Positions 1 through 7,369 of a stretch of 45,282 nucleotides of DNA are shown piece by piece. The translations under genes and the position numbers were made by a program. This DNA comes from Anaerolineae bacterium. Its GTDB lineage: Bacteria; Chloroflexota; Anaerolineae; Aggregatilineales; Aggregatilineaceae. Position 1 is the first letter of the stretch. Every line of letters starts with the position of its first letter. A model generated the notes under the pieces. That model did no database searches. It saw only the letters and a list, made by a program, of their open reading frames with translations, and was not told the DNA's origin. The stretch spans positions 1-45,282 of the forward strand of contig JAHDWP010000028.1 of NCBI GenBank assembly GCA_023382715.1. The letters are read 5' to 3'.

Positions 1-277
1 CGCCTCGCCGCCCCCTCTCCACACGCGGAGAGGGGGCAAGGCGGGCGGGGCGAGGCTGGGGGCGAGGTTAACCGGGGTGCTGGCGCAGGGCCAGTGAGCG
101 CGCTCGCGCGCGCGAAAGTTGTCAGCGACTCGCTTGACGCTGGGCATTGACCTCACCCCCGCTCGGCGCTGACGCGCCTCGCCGCCCCCTCTCCACACGC
201 GGAGAGGGGGCAAGGCGGGCGGGGCGAGGTTAACCGGGGCGCTGGCGCAGGGCCAGTGAGCGCGCCCGCGCACGATG
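1..277. repeat. Two direct copies of a family-A palindromic element
   Basis: No gene lies here. A block of about 100 bp at 1-114 recurs almost exactly at 175-274. Both copies start cgcctcgccgccccctctcc, contain the stem ccccctctcc / ggagaggggg, and run on to ctggcgcagggccagtgagc. The spacer at 150-174 carries tgacctcacccccgctcgg, the terminal motif of this family seen elsewhere in the window. The first copy has an extra 12-bp insertion after ggcgagg. A ribosome-binding sequence for the next gene (gagggaga) follows at about 302-309. Confidence 0.8.
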
Positions 278-318
278 AGGCATAGCTTGCTCCCAAGCAG
301 CGAGGGAGATGGACGCCC

Positions 319-1191
319 ATGAAGATTACGCTGGGCCTGGCCCAGATCAGCCCCAGGCTGGGCGACGTGCCCGCCAACCTGCGCGAGCACCTGGCGCGCA
401 TTGACGAGGCGGCGGCGCAGGGCGTCGAGCTGCTGCTGTTCCCGGAGCTGTCGCTGACCGGCTATTATTTGCAGGACATGGTCTACGAGCTGGGGATCGC
501 CCCCGGCTCCGGCGATCCCACCTTCGGCCCGCTGCTCGAAGCGACACGCCGCCACGCCCTCGACCTGACTGTGGGCTTTGTCGAAGAGGACACGCGACAC
601 CGCTTCTACATCTCGCAGGCATATCTCAGCGATGGGGCAATCGTCCACGTGCATCGCAAAGCCTACCTGCCGACCTATGGCATGTTCGACGAAGGGCGCT
701 ACTTCGCCTGGGGCGATGAAGTGCGCGCCTTCGACACGCGCTTCGGGCGGATGGGCATGTTGATCTGCGAGGACTTCTGGCACGCTTCGCCGCCCTACCT
801 GCTGTGGCTGGACGGGGCGGATGTGCTGCTGCTGCACAGCGCCAGCCCCGGTCGGGGCCTGGACGAAGACCCGCGCCTGCACAGCGCGCGCTGGGTGGAG
901 ATGGTCAACAGCGCCTACGCCAGCCTGTTCACCAGCTTCGTCGTGCATTGCAACCGCACCGGCTTCGAGGACGGGCTGAACTTCTGGGGCGGCAGCACCA
1001 TCGCCAGCCCGAATGGGGAGTTCCTGCTGCGCGGGCCGTACTTCGAGGAAGCGCTGCTCGTCGGGCAGATCGATCTCAACCAGCTTCACCGCACGCGCTA
1101 CCGGCTGCCGCTGCTGCGCGACGAGCGCACCGGCCTGCTCAGCCGCGAGCTGGCGCGCATCCTGAACGCCGCGCCGCACGGCAATCGCTAG
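319..1191 (+). CDS. Carbon-nitrogen hydrolase (nitrilase superfamily amidase)
   Basis: A 290-residue cytosolic amidohydrolase that should cleave a non-peptide C-N bond through a Cys thioester. The Glu-Lys-Cys triad is visible: E43 in FPELSLTGY, K114 in HRKAYLPTYG and C150 in MLICEDFW. The sequence around these residues is closest to the amidase/glutaminase-like branch that resembles the N-terminal domain of glutamine-dependent NAD synthetase, but there is no synthetase domain here, so the substrate is unknown. Length is typical of a single-domain nitrilase. The ATG is preceded by gagggaga at 8-9 nt. It heads a + strand run with the dehydrogenase (39 nt gap) and the LysE exporter. No secretion signal is visible. 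Confidence 0.9.
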   Translation: MKITLGLAQISPRLGDVPANLREHLARIDEAAAQGVELLLFPELSLTGYYLQDMVYELGIAPGSGDPTFGPLLEATRRHALDLTVGFVEEDTRHRFYISQAYLSDGAIVHVHRKAYLPTYGMFDEGRYFAWGDEVRAFDTRFGRMGMLICEDFWHASPPYLLWLDGADVLLLHSASPGRGLDEDPRLHSARWVEMVNSAYASLFTSFVVHCNRTGFEDGLNFWGGSTIASPNGEFLLRGPYFEEALLVGQIDLNQLHRTRYRLPLLRDERTGLLSRELARILNAAPHGNR

Positions 1192-1230
1192 GCGTCTGGG
1201 GCAGTATTCCACGCGCACCCAGGAGACTCT

Positions 1231-2289
1231 ATGCGCCACGAACTCCAGCTAACCGGCCCGCGCCAGCTTGCCCTCGTGCCTTACGAAGAGCGCCTCTTGC
1301 AGCCCGACGAGATTCGCGCCGGGGCGGTGCTCAGCGGGATCAGTCACGGCACGGAACTGAACCTCTACCGGGGCACGGCCCCGTTCCACAACCGCCGCTT
1401 TGACCCCGACCTGCGCCTGTTCCTGCCCGCCGCAGAGGGCGCGCTCTATCCCACCTCGCTGGGCTACGAGTGGGTCGGGCGCGTGATCGAGGTCGGCGCG
1501 GAGGTGTCCGGCTTCGCGGTTGGCGACCTGATCCACCTGCCGCTCGGCCACCGGGCGACGCACACCGTCCGTCCCGCCGAGCGGACGATGATCGGCAGGG
1601 TGGAGCCATTGCCGCCCGGCCTGACGCCCGACGCCGCGATCACCCTGGCCCTGGCGGGCGTGGCCCTGCAGGCGATCCACGACGCGCACATCAAGGTCGG
1701 CGACCGCGTGGCGGTCTTCGGGCTGGGCGTCATCGGGCTGCTGGCGATCCAGTTGGCGCGGCTGGACGGCGCGGCCTGGATTGACGCGATTGACCCGCTG
1801 CCGGGCCGCCGTGCGCTGGCCGAGCGGCTCGGCGCAGACCGGGCGCTCGATCCCGCTGCTGAAGATGTGGCCTATGCCATCAAGACGGCCAGCCTGCAGC
1901 GCGGCGCAGACGTAGCCATCGAGCTTTCGGGCAGCGACGCGGCCCTGCACGAGGCGGTGCGCAGCGTGCGCGTGGCGGGGACGGTCGTCGCCGGCGGCTT
2001 CTACCAGGGCGGGGCGGCGGCGCTGCGCCTGGGCGAAGAGTGGCACCACAACCGCGTGACGATGGTTTCCAGCATGGGCGTGTGGGACTGTCCGCACCGC
2101 GACTATCCGGCATGGGATCGGGCGCGCGTCCACGCGACGGCCACCCAACTGCTGGCCGAGGGACGATTGCGCGCCGACGGGCTGATCACGCACCGCTTCC
2201 CCCTGGCGGCGGCGGCGGACGCCTACGCGCTGCTCGACCGGCACCCGGCGGACGCGGTGAAGGTCGTGCTCACCTACGAATCCGCCTGA
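1231..2289 (+). CDS. MDR-superfamily (zinc-type) dehydrogenase
   Basis: A 352-residue medium-chain dehydrogenase/reductase. The N-terminal GroES-like half (about 1-150) carries SGISHGTEL where classical alcohol dehydrogenases have the catalytic Cys, and GYEWVGRVIEVG just after it. The nucleotide-binding fold starts at VAVFGLGVIGLLAIQLA (GxGxxG). The usual catalytic-zinc Cys and the four structural-zinc Cys are absent, as in the BchC-like and threonine-dehydrogenase-like MDR branch, so zinc use is doubtful. An aggaga ribosome-binding site lies 4 nt before the ATG. It is probably co-transcribed with the preceding amidohydrolase and the following exporter. The substrate cannot be told from sequence. 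Confidence 0.88.
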   Translation: MRHELQLTGPRQLALVPYEERLLQPDEIRAGAVLSGISHGTELNLYRGTAPFHNRRFDPDLRLFLPAAEGALYPTSLGYEWVGRVIEVGAEVSGFAVGDLIHLPLGHRATHTVRPAERTMIGRVEPLPPGLTPDAAITLALAGVALQAIHDAHIKVGDRVAVFGLGVIGLLAIQLARLDGAAWIDAIDPLPGRRALAERLGADRALDPAAEDVAYAIKTASLQRGADVAIELSGSDAALHEAVRSVRVAGTVVAGGFYQGGAAALRLGEEWHHNRVTMVSSMGVWDCPHRDYPAWDRARVHATATQLLAEGRLRADGLITHRFPLAAAADAYALLDRHPADAVKVVLTYESA

Positions 2290-2307
2290 GACGGCGTGCC
2301 ACCCTCT

Positions 2308-2925
2308 ATGGACGCTACCTTCTTTCTGCGTGGGCTGGTCATCGGCTTCTCCATCGCCGCGCCGGTGGGGCCGATCGGCGTGCTGTGCATTCGCCGGACG
2401 CTGGCCGGTGGGCGGCTGCACGGGCTGGTGTCGGGGCTGGGCGCGGCGACCGCCGACGCGAGCTACGGCGCGATCGCCAGCTTCGGGCTGACGGCGATCT
2501 CCGGCGTGCTGGTGGATCAGCAGGTCTGGCTGCGGCTGATCGGCGGGGCGTTCCTGTGCGCGCTGGGCGCGCGTACCTTCCTGGCCCGTCCAGCCAGCGA
2601 AGCCGCATCTGCCAGCCGAAGCGGGCTGCTTGGCGCGTACTTCTCCACCTTCGCCCTGACGCTGACCAACCCGCTGACGATCCTCTCCTTCGCGGCCATC
2701 TTCGCCGGGCTGGGCATCGCCGAGACGGGGCGGGACTACGGCGCGGCGCTGATCCTGGTGGCGGGCGTGTTCGCTGGCTCGGCGACGTGGTGGCTGCTGC
2801 TCAGCGGCGGCGTGAGCCTGCTGCGCGAGCGCTTCACCCCGCGCCGCATGCGTTGGGTTAACCGGCTGAGCGGGGCGGCGCTGATCGCCTTTGGGCTGGC
2901 GGCGCTGGCCGGCGGGCTGGTGTAG
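2308..2925 (+). CDS. LysE/RhtB-family exporter
   Basis: A 205-residue inner-membrane protein with about six hydrophobic segments. It opens with the LysE family hallmark IAAPVGPIGVLCIRRTL near residues 15-31 and has the second-half TNPLTILSFAAIFAGLG motif. The family exports amino acids or related small metabolites by proton antiport. I chose the ATG at 2308 because family members begin a few residues before the first helix; an in-frame GTG at 2296 would add four residues. It begins 18 nt after the dehydrogenase stop with no clear Shine-Dalgarno, suggesting translational coupling. The exported compound may be the product of the two upstream enzymes; this is inference from position only. Confidence 0.88.
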   Translation: MDATFFLRGLVIGFSIAAPVGPIGVLCIRRTLAGGRLHGLVSGLGAATADASYGAIASFGLTAISGVLVDQQVWLRLIGGAFLCALGARTFLARPASEAASASRSGLLGAYFSTFALTLTNPLTILSFAAIFAGLGIAETGRDYGAALILVAGVFAGSATWWLLLSGGVSLLRERFTPRRMRWVNRLSGAALIAFGLAALAGGLV

Positions 2926-3253
2926 GGCGGCGGCGCATTGACCCCACTCTGTGGCCCCTCCCCGCTGGCGATACCGTTGGCGAAAGGCCTCCGTAGGGAC
3001 GTATTGCAATACGCCCCATGTGTGCCAACTTAAAGCTTCTGAGTGCGCAGTACGGGCGGAATGCCCCTCCCTGGCCCCCGGCGGAGCCAGGGAGGGGGAA
3101 GTGCGGTGCACCGCGATCAAAGTCCCCCTCTCTAGCTCGGCTGGAGAGGGGGATTTAGGGGGAGAGGCGTAGGGGCACAAGGCCCTACGCCCCTACGGAG
3201 TGCGGTGGAACAGCCCCCTGCCTGATAGGTTTTGTCCGCCCCCAGGGCGACAA
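2926..3253. repeat. Intergenic region of palindromic elements
   Basis: No gene is seen in this 328-bp gap between two converging genes. A family-B palindrome lies at about 2991-3018 (core cgtattgcaatacg). A fold-back of ccctccctggc against gccagggaggg follows at about 3063-3098. Then comes a copy of ctctagctcggctggagag with flanking C and G runs at about 3122-3160, and a degenerate second palindrome gtaggggc/gcccctac at about 3169-3197. A closely similar composite occurs at 42450-42583. Confidence 0.7.
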
Positions 3254-4651
3254 TCAGATGATGTTCAGGCCGTCCAGCAGGACGAGCGTCACCAGGACGG
3301 GCGTGACGAACTTGACCACGCCGAAGAAGGCCCGGATCACGCGCTCGTTGCGCAGAGCGCCATCGTTGCTCAGGGCGCTCTTCACCTGGTCATAGCCCCA
3401 TACCCAGCCGACAAACAGGGCCAGGAACAGCCCGCCCACCGGCATCAGGATATTCGATGTGGCGTAGTCGTACAGGTCGAACATCGTCTTGTCGAAGAGC
3501 TTGAAATCGTCGAGCGTGCTGTTCGACAGCGCAGCGGGCGCGCCGACCAGCACCAGCAAGCCCATCGTCAGCAGCGTGGCCTTGACGCGCGAAAGGCCGA
3601 GCTGCTCGTTGAGCACGGCGACCGGCACCTCGAACAGCGAGAGCATGGCCCCCGTCGCAGCGATGGCTGTCAGCACGAAGAAGAAGATGATGAAGACTTC
3701 GCCGAGCGGCATCGAAGCGAACACCGCGGGAATGGTGATGAAGAGCAGCGACGGGCCGGCGTCGGGGCTGAAGCCGAAGGCGAACACTGCCGGGAAAATG
3801 GCCATGCCCGCCAGCAGCGACACGGACAGATCGGCGAGCATCACCCGGCTGGCTGTGACGGGGATGTTCTGATTGCGCCGGAAGTAGCTGCCATAGGTGA
3901 TCATCGTGCCCATGCCGATGGACAGCTTGAAGAAAGCCAGGCCCATCGCCACCAACAGGACTTCGCCGCTCAGCTTGCTGAAATCGGGGCGCAGGAGGAA
4001 CTTCACACCCTCCCCCGCGCCGTCCAGCGTCAGGCTGCGCACGCAGACGGCGATCAGCAGGACGAACAACACGGGCATCAGGCGCTTGGTTGCGCGCTCA
4101 ATGCCCTTCGACACGCCGAGCATGATGATCGCGCCGACCACCGCCAGCACCACCCACTGCCAGATCAGCGACTGCGCCGGATCGGTCGCCATGTCGTTGA
4201 AAACGCCGGAGGTCTGGGTCGGATCGGTCGAGAGGATCGAGCCGGTCAGGGCCTTGAAGATGTAGGCGAACACCCACCCGGCGACCTCAGTGTAGAAAGC
4301 CAGAATCAGAAAGGCGGACAGGCAGCCAGCCGCGCCGATGAGCCACCACGGCTGGCGTTTAGGGGCCAGCACGCGCAGCGTCTGGATGGCGTCAGCGCGC
4401 GCGCGGCGTCCCAGCATGTGCTCCGAGATCATCACCGGCAGCCCGACCAGCAGCGTGGCGATGACGTAGACGAGGATGAAGGCCGCGCCGCCATTCTCGC
4501 CGGTCAGATAGGGGAACTTCCAGATGTTGCCCAGGCCCACTGCCGAGCCGAGGGTAGCGGCCAGCACGCCCAGGCTCGTGCTGAAACCATCGCGGGCGAC
4601 TAACCCTTTGGCGCTGCGTTTCACGCCCATCTCTTGGGTATCGCTTGTCAT
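3254..4651 (-). CDS. Sodium-dependent transporter, NSS/SNF family
   Basis: A 465-residue polytopic membrane protein of the neurotransmitter:sodium symporter family, which imports amino acids or other amines with Na+. The TM1 signature is clear at residues 30-50: LGVLAATLGSAVGLGNIWKF, followed by FPYLTGENGGAAFILVY. TM6-region and later helices match bacterial members such as TnaT/MhsT, with about 11-12 helices; the substrate is not predictable. The ATG is preceded by taggaga at about 11 nt. An in-frame upstream GTG is not available because that frame stops at once. The gene stands alone, converging on the LysE exporter. A perfect CRP/FNR-type box lies about 80 bp upstream. Confidence 0.95.
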   Translation of the reverse strand: MTSDTQEMGVKRSAKGLVARDGFSTSLGVLAATLGSAVGLGNIWKFPYLTGENGGAAFILVYVIATLLVGLPVMISEHMLGRRARADAIQTLRVLAPKRQPWWLIGAAGCLSAFLILAFYTEVAGWVFAYIFKALTGSILSTDPTQTSGVFNDMATDPAQSLIWQWVVLAVVGAIIMLGVSKGIERATKRLMPVLFVLLIAVCVRSLTLDGAGEGVKFLLRPDFSKLSGEVLLVAMGLAFFKLSIGMGTMITYGSYFRRNQNIPVTASRVMLADLSVSLLAGMAIFPAVFAFGFSPDAGPSLLFITIPAVFASMPLGEVFIIFFFVLTAIAATGAMLSLFEVPVAVLNEQLGLSRVKATLLTMGLLVLVGAPAALSNSTLDDFKLFDKTMFDLYDYATSNILMPVGGLFLALFVGWVWGYDQVKSALSNDGALRNERVIRAFFGVVKFVTPVLVTLVLLDGLNII

Positions 4652-4726
4652 GAGTGCACCGATCTCCTACAAAAGTCCCGACCAGGACTGTACGAGTCTG
4701 GCCGGGAGAAGCGAAAAAATCCAAGA

Positions 4727-4742
4727 TGTGAATGACTTCACA
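4727..4742. promoter_or_regulatory. CRP/FNR-family type operator upstream of the NSS transporter
   Basis: The sequence is TGTGA-N6-TCACA, identical to the classical half-site consensus bound by E. coli CRP and related regulators. It is centred about 84 bp upstream of the transporter start. A possible -10 (TACAGT, minus strand, 4692-4687) would put the box near -54 relative to transcription start. The site is seen directly; its use by a CRP-like protein is inference. Confidence 0.5.
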
Positions 4743-4859
4743 AGCCGGGCGAACCATAGCAAGGATCGCGCGTTCTGTCAACAACACCCCGCGCCGCGTC
4801 AGGGTGCGCGCAAAGGCCGAGAGCGACCTGCGTGACGCCGGGCGAAATGAAGCGCCGCA

Positions 4860-5204
4860 CCCCTGCGGCGCAATACGCCTTTATCCCGCTGGCCTCGCGC
4901 AGGGGCGCTGCTCTGTGTCACGCGACGTAGGGTTATCCTGAACCGGCGCGGGAAGCGGGCGGATTTACCTCTCCCCTCATTCCCCTCTCCACACGCGGAG
5001 AGGGGGCGGCGAGGCGCGTCAGCGCCGAGCGGGGGTGAGGTCAACCGGCTTCTGGCGCAACGCGGTCGCCCGTGCCACTGCCGATAAATGATAAACCCCT
5101 GTGGTCGGATTCCGTAGCAGAACCCTACAGCGGGTGATACTCTGTGCGCCCCGGCTGATCTCACCCCTGCTCGGCGCTAGCGAGGCTGCGGACGAGGTTG
5201 ATGA
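4860..5204. repeat. Composite palindromic repeats upstream of the 182-aa gene
   Basis: Between the NSS transporter start (4651) and 5260 no gene is seen. The region 4900-4970 (ctgtgtcacgcgacgtaggg, then gcgggaagcgggcggattta) recurs at 9530-9605 and, in part, at 38885-38940. A family-A element occupies 4967-5047, with acacgcggagagggggcggc and gggggtgaggtcaacc. Segment 5085-5155 holds an inverted relative of the first block. A second, shorter family-A copy lies at 5157-5204 and ends with gaggttgatgagc, which contains the putative -35 of the next gene. Confidence 0.7.
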
Positions 5205-5227
5205 GCCGGCGGCGGATGCGCTATAGT
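5198..5227 (+). promoter_or_regulatory. Putative sigma-70-type promoter for the 182-aa gene
   Basis: TTGATG at 5198-5203 and TATAGT at 5222-5227 are separated by 18 bp. Transcription would start near 5234, giving a leader of about 25 nt before the GTG at 5260. The -35 hexamer lies at the end of a palindromic repeat copy. Confidence 0.5.
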
Positions 5228-5259
5228 CAGGACGGAGCCGGATCGCCAGGAACCTACTC

Positions 5260-5808
5260 GTGAGCCAGACCCCGCGCCAGCCGCAGACCCCTCTCCAGCG
5301 CACGCTGATCACCCTGGCGCTGCTTGTCGGGTCAGCCCTGCCGGTGATGATCGCGTTTGTGCTCGTCACGTCCACCAACGATGGCGGCAACCCGCTCGAC
5401 CGCATCCCCGATTACAGCGAGCCGTTGGTGGAATCGCTGACCATGCCCTTTGACCGCGCAGAACCGATCGAGACGGAGTATCGCTACTACGGGCGGGTGC
5501 GGATCGTGGTAGAGGGCAGCGGGGTGCTGCCGGGGGTGGGGAGGCTCGACGCGCTCTATCTATTCGCCGGCGAGGACGGGGCGCCGCTCGACCCGCTGCA
5601 GCTCACCGCGCGCGGGCTGACCATTGACGGCGCGCTCGCCCTGGACGCGCTCAAGCTGGCGGTGGAGCCACCTGACTACGCCGGCGACCATCTCTACAGC
5701 GCGCTCTACGACCTGGGCAAAGACTACCGGCGCGTGCGCTTCGGCGTCTCCGGGGCCGGGCCGGGCGGGACGGGCGTGCTGACCGTCACCATCGTCCAGT
5801 TGCAGTGA
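5260..5808 (+). CDS. Conserved hypothetical membrane-anchored protein
   Basis: An unrecognised 182-residue protein. Residues 1-14 are polar and basic, followed by one hydrophobic helix (about 15-41, ITLALLVGSALPVMIAFVLV). The remainder (about 45-182) would be extracytoplasmic and looks beta-rich: it alternates strands such as YRYYGRVRIVVEGSG and ends in a GVLTVTIVQLQ strand. There are no cysteines and no catalytic motif. The start is the GTG at 5260, preceded by agga at 8-9 nt. A promoter-like sequence lies 33 bp upstream. The stop lies 13 nt from the 3' end of the converging epimerase gene. It could be a small binding or structural protein of the envelope; function is unknown. Confidence 0.75.
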   Translation: MSQTPRQPQTPLQRTLITLALLVGSALPVMIAFVLVTSTNDGGNPLDRIPDYSEPLVESLTMPFDRAEPIETEYRYYGRVRIVVEGSGVLPGVGRLDALYLFAGEDGAPLDPLQLTARGLTIDGALALDALKLAVEPPDYAGDHLYSALYDLGKDYRRVRFGVSGAGPGGTGVLTVTIVQLQ

Positions 5809-5821
5809 GCGGCTTGGTGCG

Positions 5822-6763
5822 TCAGGCGCGCCCCAGCAGCCGCCTGAGCGACTCCCGCGCGGTGAACTCGCGCATATAGCCCAGGTTCTCCGGCGTGAAC
5901 GGGCGCGGCGTGATGCCGAAGACCCCGGTCAGCGCGTTGTCTGCGACGGCGTTGTCCACCTTGAGCAGATCGAGCAGGCTGGTCGTCACCGGCGGGTTGG
6001 GCAGCGCGACTTCCATCAGCCTGACGACCGGGCGCAGCAGCGGCAGCGGCACGTTGATCGTCAGGCGGCGCGCGCCCAGCGCCTTCAGCACACGGCGCAC
6101 GATCTGGGCGTAGGTCAGCACTTCCGGCCCGCCCAGCGCGTACTCGCCCCCGACAGTGCTCTCGTCGTCCAGGCAGCGGGCCACCGCCGCTGCCACGTCG
6201 CCGACCCACACCGGCTGGAACCTCGCTCTCCCGTCGCCGACGATGGGGAAAATGAGCGGCGTCAGCCTGATCAGCCGCGCCTGGACGTTGGCGAACTCGT
6301 CCTGCGGCCCCCAGATGACCGACGGGCGCAGCGCCGTCCAGTCCAGCCCAGAAGCGGCCACGTAGTCCTGGGCGCGACCTTTGCTGGCCAGGAAACGGTA
6401 CGGCAGGCGGCTGTCGGCCCCGTTCTGGCTCATGTTGACGAAGCGGCGCACGCCGGCGGCTTTGGCTGCGTCCACCAGGTTGACCGTACCCCCCGTGTTG
6501 ATGCGCTCGTAGTCGCCGCGCTCCCGCTCGATGGCCACTGCCACCAGGTGCACGACGGCGCTCGCGCCCTCCAGCGCGGGGCGAAGCGTCTCCGGGTGGG
6601 TCACGTCTCCACGCACGATCTCGATCTGATCGCGCACGCCGGCCAGGCGGACGGCGGCCTTGTGCGGGCTGTGTACCAGAGCGCGCACCGGCTTGCCCTG
6701 GGCGACCAGGTGGTGGACGAGGTTGCTGCCGACAAAACCGGCTGCGCCAGTGATGAGGATCAT
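5822..6763 (-). CDS. NAD(P)-dependent epimerase/dehydratase-like SDR (complex-I NDUFA9-like)
   Basis: A 313-residue atypical/extended short-chain dehydrogenase. It opens with MILITGAAGFVGSNLVHHL, the GxxGxxG dinucleotide motif, followed by a charged residue pattern typical of NADPH or NAD binding. The canonical YxxxK pair is not evident at the usual place (FLASKGRAQDYVAAS), which suits the atypical branch that includes NDUFA9-like and NmrA-like proteins that bind the cofactor without obvious catalysis. The start is the ATG at 6763, chosen because an almost perfect aggaggtg lies 7 nt upstream; the frame stays open further upstream only through repeat sequence. It is last in a minus-strand run after the DUF6512-like gene. 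Confidence 0.85.
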   Translation of the reverse strand: MILITGAAGFVGSNLVHHLVAQGKPVRALVHSPHKAAVRLAGVRDQIEIVRGDVTHPETLRPALEGASAVVHLVAVAIERERGDYERINTGGTVNLVDAAKAAGVRRFVNMSQNGADSRLPYRFLASKGRAQDYVAASGLDWTALRPSVIWGPQDEFANVQARLIRLTPLIFPIVGDGRARFQPVWVGDVAAAVARCLDDESTVGGEYALGGPEVLTYAQIVRRVLKALGARRLTINVPLPLLRPVVRLMEVALPNPPVTTSLLDLLKVDNAVADNALTGVFGITPRPFTPENLGYMREFTARESLRRLLGRA

Positions 6764-6787
6764 AGAAGGCACCTCCTGGGGCGGATG

Positions 6788-6828
6788 ATGATCGGTTGTC
6801 GGTGATCGGTCGTCAGTTGTCAGTGAAC
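6788..6828. repeat. Short iterated repeat (family G)
   Basis: Iterations of tcggt / tgatcggt / gtcagttgtcagtg between two minus-strand genes. The same words recur at 28915-28960, at 29563-29607 (inverted) and, in looser form, at 27560-27645 and 37408-37500. Nothing coding is supported here. Confidence 0.6.
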
Positions 6829-6849
6829 GGCGGCAGCCCAGGCCCTGCC

Positions 6850-7356
6850 TCACGGGTGCACGAAAAACCCTCCCCAGGGCGTTTCAAAGGTGAACGTCAC
6901 CAACAGGTAGACCAGGCAGCCGTAGAAGATGATCATCACCAGCCGCGTTGCCCGCGCGAAGAGGTGTCCTTCCAGGTCGTAGGCCAGCAGCGACAGCCCC
7001 AGCCCGGCCAGAAACAGGATCACATTGGCATAGACGATCTCCAGCGCGGTGGAGGGCAACTGCCCTCCGTACAGGGCGGAAGCCAGATACCACAGGAACA
7101 TAGCCCAGGGAGCCAGCAGGTTGGCCAGCAGATTCGCGTCGAAGATGCGCCGCCGCTGCGTCCGGCGCAGCGCCAGCTCGCCGAGCGCGGCCAGCGTCCA
7201 GGCGAAGAAGGCGACCTTCATGTGCTGCATCACCGACTCGCCCCTGGCGCCAACCACAGTCACCCAGGTATAGGGCAGCCAGTCGTGCGCGAAGTGCAGG
7301 ACGAGAAAGATCAGATGAAAGACGATGGTCTTGCGTAGTATTCGCCGAAAGGTCAT
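6850..7356 (-). CDS. Integral membrane protein, DUF6512-like
   Basis: A 168-residue polytopic membrane protein with about five hydrophobic helices. The first helix and loop read LHFAHDWLPYTWVTVVG, then GESVMQHMKVAFFAW. The pattern LHF..(D/E)W followed by ESV..H.K resembles the DUF6512 family, in which those polar residues lie in conserved positions; that assignment is from memory of the motif and is moderate. Function of the family is unknown. The ATG at 7356 is supported by aagga 9 nt upstream. It starts 13 nt after the GT39 stop, so the two are probably co-transcribed. Confidence 0.75.
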   Translation of the reverse strand: MTFRRILRKTIVFHLIFLVLHFAHDWLPYTWVTVVGARGESVMQHMKVAFFAWTLAALGELALRRTQRRRIFDANLLANLLAPWAMFLWYLASALYGGQLPSTALEIVYANVILFLAGLGLSLLAYDLEGHLFARATRLVMIIFYGCLVYLLVTFTFETPWGGFFVHP

Positions 7357-7369
7357 GGGTTTTTCCTTG

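Noticed and set aside
1249-3180. A 643-codon open frame on the minus strand opposite the dehydrogenase and LysE genes
   Set aside because: Its protein is Arg, Gln, His and Ala-rich without any fold signature; it is the antisense shadow of high-GC coding DNA on the + strand, which holds clear family motifs.
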